From Opitutia bacterium (lineage in GTDB: Bacteria > Verrucomicrobiota > Verrucomicrobiia > Opitutales > JANYDI01), in assembly GCA_025363695.1 (NCBI GenBank), contig JANYDI010000088.1:1-8440 (forward strand): a DNA stretch of 8,440 nt. Direction: 5' to 3'. Positions 6,206 to 8,440 of the stretch are shown piece after piece. The notes below the pieces were generated by a model. The model did not search any database. It was not told the DNA's origin and saw nothing but the letters and a program-made list of their open reading frames with translations. Position 1 is the first letter of the stretch. Each line of letters begins with the position of its first letter. The translations under genes and the position numbers were made by a program.

Positions 6206-6575
6206 TAGGGCGTGTGAAGGAAATTTTTTTGTAATGGAGGATTGATATTTTAGGGCGTGTGATCAATTAAGCTATCAACAAAACGCACATAAGGAGGCCT
6301 GAAGGGCCGGCAGATCGTAGCCCAGGGCGTAAGCCCTGGGTTTACAGGTGAAAATTTTTTGAGCCCTACAGGGGCGACACTCCTATTAAAATTCTGAGTG
6401 CCGCCCTTACAGGGCTCCGGTTTGTTTTTCATATCAAACCCAGGGCTTACGCCCTGGGCTACGATATGCCGGCCTTTCAGGCCTCCTTATGTGTGGTTTT
6501 ATCAATGACTTAGATTAGACTTAATGGATGACATGCCCTAATTTGGCTCAGATGATTTTTTCTTCACACGCCCTA
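6206..6575. mobile_element. Nested inverted-repeat element with TA-GGGCGTGTGA ends (MITE/REPIN-like)
   Basis: The outer ends are TAGGGCGTGTGAAG (6206-6219) and its exact reverse complement (6562-6575). Inside, a second inverted pair occurs at 6251-6271 and 6520-6540, matching at 18 of 21 positions. At the core is the large palindrome 6286-6493. The outer ends and the left inner end show TA followed by GGGCGTGTGA. A TA flank on both sides is what target duplication by IS630/Tc1-mariner-type transposition leaves, so a non-autonomous element is plausible. No transposase is present. It fills most of the space between two paralogous genes and ends close to the start of one of them. No credible ORF lies within. 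Confidence 0.65.
6286..6493. repeat. Large palindrome of six REP-like hairpins
   Basis: Arms of about 100 bp are separated by a loop of roughly 12 nt near 6384-6395. The left arm holds three hairpins: GGAG plus GGCC-TGAAG-GGCC (6293-6308), GTAG plus CCCAGGG-CGTAAG-CCCTGGG (6317-6340), and TGAG plus CCCTACAGGGG (6360-6374). The right arm holds the same three in inverse order, with CTCC at 6415-6418, CTAC at 6459-6462 and CTCC at 6483-6486. GGAG/GTAG at the foot of an imperfect hairpin is the described hallmark of REP sequences, and inverted REP pairs are called REPINs. The arms differ most in the stretch between the second and third hairpins. Confidence 0.8.
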
Positions 6576-6621
6576 AATAAAAACCTGTTTTAACGGGACA
6601 AGCTTCCCATTAAAACAGGTT
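6575..6621 (-). terminator. Rho-independent terminator of the 514-aa gene
   Basis: On the - strand, 41 nt after the stop codon, a 12-bp stem (6610-6621 with 6582-6593) continues past one mismatch into a 4-bp GGGA/TCCC stem around a six-base loop. It is followed by TTTATTT (rc 6575-6581), giving a T-rich tail of TTTTTATTT with the stem end. Position, stem and T tract all fit intrinsic termination of the gene ending at 6663. Confidence 0.7.
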
Positions 6622-6662
6622 CTAAAAATCAGGATTAATTGCTTACGAAAAAACGAACGAAG

Positions 6663-8207
6663 TCAAGGCTTGATTTTTCGTGATACGCTTTGCGAGCGTA
6701 ACATAGGATCTCGTGGATCGTTTTCCCAGCGCGCTACAGCGTCATCGTTTTCATCCTCTTGGGGTTGTTCAGCTGGCTGGTCTCCTTGCTGGCGCATGGG
6801 GGGTGTCCAGGGTGTCCAGGGTCGATTCTGACTTTGTTCGGGTGTTTTCATGGGTTCCTGAACGGGTGCATCGAGGCCTACTCCAGCTTCATACCTGCGC
6901 ACGTCGGCGATGGCTTCTGTGAAGAAATTTTGCACCATGCCCATGGGCGCACGCAGGGCTGCGAGCTTCGCAAGCATAGCTCTCATGGCCGAAACGATAT
7001 CCCTGGAATGCTCTTTTAGGTGCAGTTGGCTCATGAGTCGGTTGTTCCAATCGATAGCATTGGAATGATAAATCCAGTCATCAAGGCTAGGCATGGATGC
7101 GATATTTTGTTCTATCCTTGGTGAGGAATTGTTTTTACGAACAGCGGCAAGTCTGTAAAAATGTCCAAGATCGAGTAGGCATGCATGGGTATCGAAGATA
7201 AGCTGCCTGAATGCCAGCAATGAACGTGGTTCCATAGCAAAGTTAGGAGCTCCAGCATTGATGATTTGCGTAAGATATTCCATTAAATGATTTAAGGGGC
7301 GATTGCAGCCTGTATCAAACAGAAACGCATGGGCCCAATGAGGATCTTGGAATGTCATGGATTTCGTAAGGGCGCCTTGAATTTCTTCGATAAAGGAAGT
7401 CGGGATAAGGTCAAATTTGTTAAGTTCATTGCCAAAATACGCAAAGAGGTAAGCGTAATGAGCCCAATGCCTGAGCAGCCTTTGTCCTTGTTGCGTCTGC
7501 AAAAGCTCGCTAAAACGCAGGTTAAAGTTATCAAGGCTTTCGAGTTTTGTATTTACTTTTTGACGAATGCTGCCGATGTCCGCCCCATTCCCCTGCATGT
7601 TTTCAAAAAGCTGAGCAAAGTGTTCTCGAGCGCTATTGGGGTCAGTCGCACACGTCTCCATATGGGCCCACGCGCTTGGGTGCGACATAAAGTTGAAAAT
7701 CGTGATGAGACGCTCCTTGGCCGTGGGATCATTGGAGTTAGTCAGGGCGAAGAGGTCGAAGTTTCGATCGGTAGCCTCATAAACTTGCGATAAACGGGCA
7801 ATAAATGCATCAATACGCTCGTTGGTGATGAGGTCTGGATCCTCAGATACTTCCACGATGAGGACTTCTTCTTTGGGTTCTTGGGGTGGATCTTGTTGTT
7901 GGACCTTTTGCTTGGGTAGGGGGAGGTATTTCCCAACAATAGACCAATCCTTGAGATCGAAATCTTCAATGGCTTTTTTGCCTCGACCATTTCGTAAGAA
8001 GGTCATCAGTTGTCTGACTTGACTGGGCTGCTCATCCTCAACGGTTTTCGGTCTTACACCTCTGTACTTTTCGGCTCTGTCCAAATTAGCTTCAGCTTCA
8101 GCGAGCCCTCCATAGGCTGCGCTTCCCGTTACTCCTAGGAAAAGGCAGAGCGCTGCTAGGCGGACAGCGCATTTTCTCCTTATAAACCATGCTTGTATTG
8201 TTTTCAT
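6663..8207 (-). CDS. Secreted paralogue with N-terminal insert and Pro/Gln-rich tail (514 aa), function unknown
   Basis: This is the longest of the three paralogues, and no named family is recognised. The start MKTI matches the others. Hydrophobic VRLAALCLFLGVTGSAAYG (15-33) looks like a signal peptide and closely resembles FLGVLGSSHA of the 491-aa protein. Residues about 35-128 are an insert absent from both relatives, with an acidic/Pro-rich stretch (QQQDPPQEPKEEV). The shared core starts at NERIDAFIARL (129-139). It has HWAHYAYLFAYFGNEL (247-262) and PHWAHAFLF (289-297). The second conserved block (about 378-440) includes DWIYHSNAIDW and MLAKLAALRAPMGMVQNFF. The tail from about 447 is Pro/Gln/Glu-rich and disordered-looking, with WTPWTPP from a 9-bp tandem DNA repeat (6802-6819). 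There is no SD. It has its own promoter-like sequence and terminator, so it is probably a single-gene unit. Confidence 0.88.
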   Translation of the reverse strand: MKTIQAWFIRRKCAVRLAALCLFLGVTGSAAYGGLAEAEANLDRAEKYRGVRPKTVEDEQPSQVRQLMTFLRNGRGKKAIEDFDLKDWSIVGKYLPLPKQKVQQQDPPQEPKEEVLIVEVSEDPDLITNERIDAFIARLSQVYEATDRNFDLFALTNSNDPTAKERLITIFNFMSHPSAWAHMETCATDPNSAREHFAQLFENMQGNGADIGSIRQKVNTKLESLDNFNLRFSELLQTQQGQRLLRHWAHYAYLFAYFGNELNKFDLIPTSFIEEIQGALTKSMTFQDPHWAHAFLFDTGCNRPLNHLMEYLTQIINAGAPNFAMEPRSLLAFRQLIFDTHACLLDLGHFYRLAAVRKNNSSPRIEQNIASMPSLDDWIYHSNAIDWNNRLMSQLHLKEHSRDIVSAMRAMLAKLAALRAPMGMVQNFFTEAIADVRRYEAGVGLDAPVQEPMKTPEQSQNRPWTPWTPPMRQQGDQPAEQPQEDENDDAVARWENDPRDPMLRSQSVSRKIKP

Positions 8208-8257
8208 AAATTTATTTTTTCTAGTTCTTAAAAGTGTAATTAAACACGTTAGGGATG

Positions 8258-8286
8258 ATTCTAGATCAAAAAATCATGTCAATCAA
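8258..8286 (-). promoter_or_regulatory. Sigma70-like promoter for the 514-aa gene
   Basis: On the - strand TTGATT (rc 8281-8286) and TAGAAT (rc 8258-8263) are separated by exactly 17 nt. This would place the transcript start near 8251 and give a leader of roughly 44 nt that is A/T-rich with no SD. If the organism uses another consensus, as Bacteroidota do, this match would be coincidental. Confidence 0.5.
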
Positions 8287-8339
8287 GATTAGATTTATAA
8301 AAATCAGTAAAATGGTCTATGTTTTGGCAATCTCTAAAC

Positions 8340-8440
8340 TAGGGCGTGTGATCAATTAAGCTATGATCAAACCACACTTGAGGAGCCCTGAAGGGGCGGC
8401 ACATGGATAGCCCAGCCAGCCTACGCCAAGTGGCTTCGGC
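8340..8440 (+). repeat. Left end of another inverted-repeat element copy, cut by the window
   Basis: Positions 8340-8364 are identical to the start of the inner unit at 6251-6275. Sequence then diverges, but the REP-like hairpin GGAG-CCCTGAAGGGG (8382-8394) follows at the same spacing. ATAGCCCAG (8407-8415) stands where GTAGCCCAG begins the second hairpin elsewhere. From there the sequence is degenerate and the classical CCCAGGG/CCCTGGG stem is not formed. Together with 6206-6575 it brackets the 514-aa gene on both sides. Confidence 0.7.

Noticed and set aside
6250..6432. 60-residue - strand frame in the intergenic element
   Set aside because: It is composed entirely of REP-like hairpin sequence.
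7329..7793. 154-residue + strand frame inside the 514-aa gene
   Set aside because: It lies opposite the conserved core shared with the paralogues, so the - strand is the coding one.
1..8440. CRISPR array
   Set aside because: Repeats are few, palindromic, of unequal spacing and often inverted; no regular repeat-spacer pattern and no cas genes.

Overview
The window looks like a bacterial chromosome segment of middling G+C. It has two conserved housekeeping genes on the + strand, three related genes of unknown function on the - strand, and intergenic spaces filled with palindromic repeats. None of the five gene starts has a Shine-Dalgarno sequence just upstream. A rodA-rng pair, no SD signals, and abundant GCCC/GGGC palindromes suggest the Verrucomicrobiota (PVC) or another SD-poor phylum. 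This placement is tentative; a database search with RodA and RNase G would settle it.

Layout. 1-275: remnants of a palindromic repeat family (REP-like hairpins plus a TAGGGCGTGTGA terminal motif). 276-409: AT-rich, nothing assignable. 410-593: first copy of a second repeat family (three hairpins then a polypyrimidine tract). 600-1862: rodA, a SEDS peptidoglycan glycosyltransferase. 1889-3628: rng, an RNase E/G endoribonuclease, 26 nt downstream and probably co-transcribed. 3629-3907: two more copies of the three-hairpin element, back to back, filling the space between convergent genes. 3908-5383, 5437-6180 and 6663-8207 (all -): three paralogues, each with a probable Sec signal peptide and a helical core containing W[FA]xxAYLxxYxGxxL followed by PxWxxxFL. 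6206-6575: a nested inverted-repeat element bounded by TA-GGGCGTGTGA ends with REP-like hairpins in its centre. 8340-8440: the start of another copy, cut by the window end.

How the parts relate. RodA polymerises glycan strands for cell-wall elongation. RNase G matures rRNA and degrades mRNA. Their adjacency recalls the known link of rng (cafA) to the mre shape locus in E. coli. The three secreted paralogues share a core but differ in tail: a long charged coiled coil (491 aa), a Pro/Gln/Glu-rich tail plus an N-terminal insert (514 aa), or no second half at all (about 247 aa). I recognise no named family in them and assign no function.

The most unusual content is the paralogue array and the two structured repeat families. 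One family resembles MITE or REPIN elements. The other carries a long hairpin whose bulged nucleotide is kept in two copies although the paired bases have changed.
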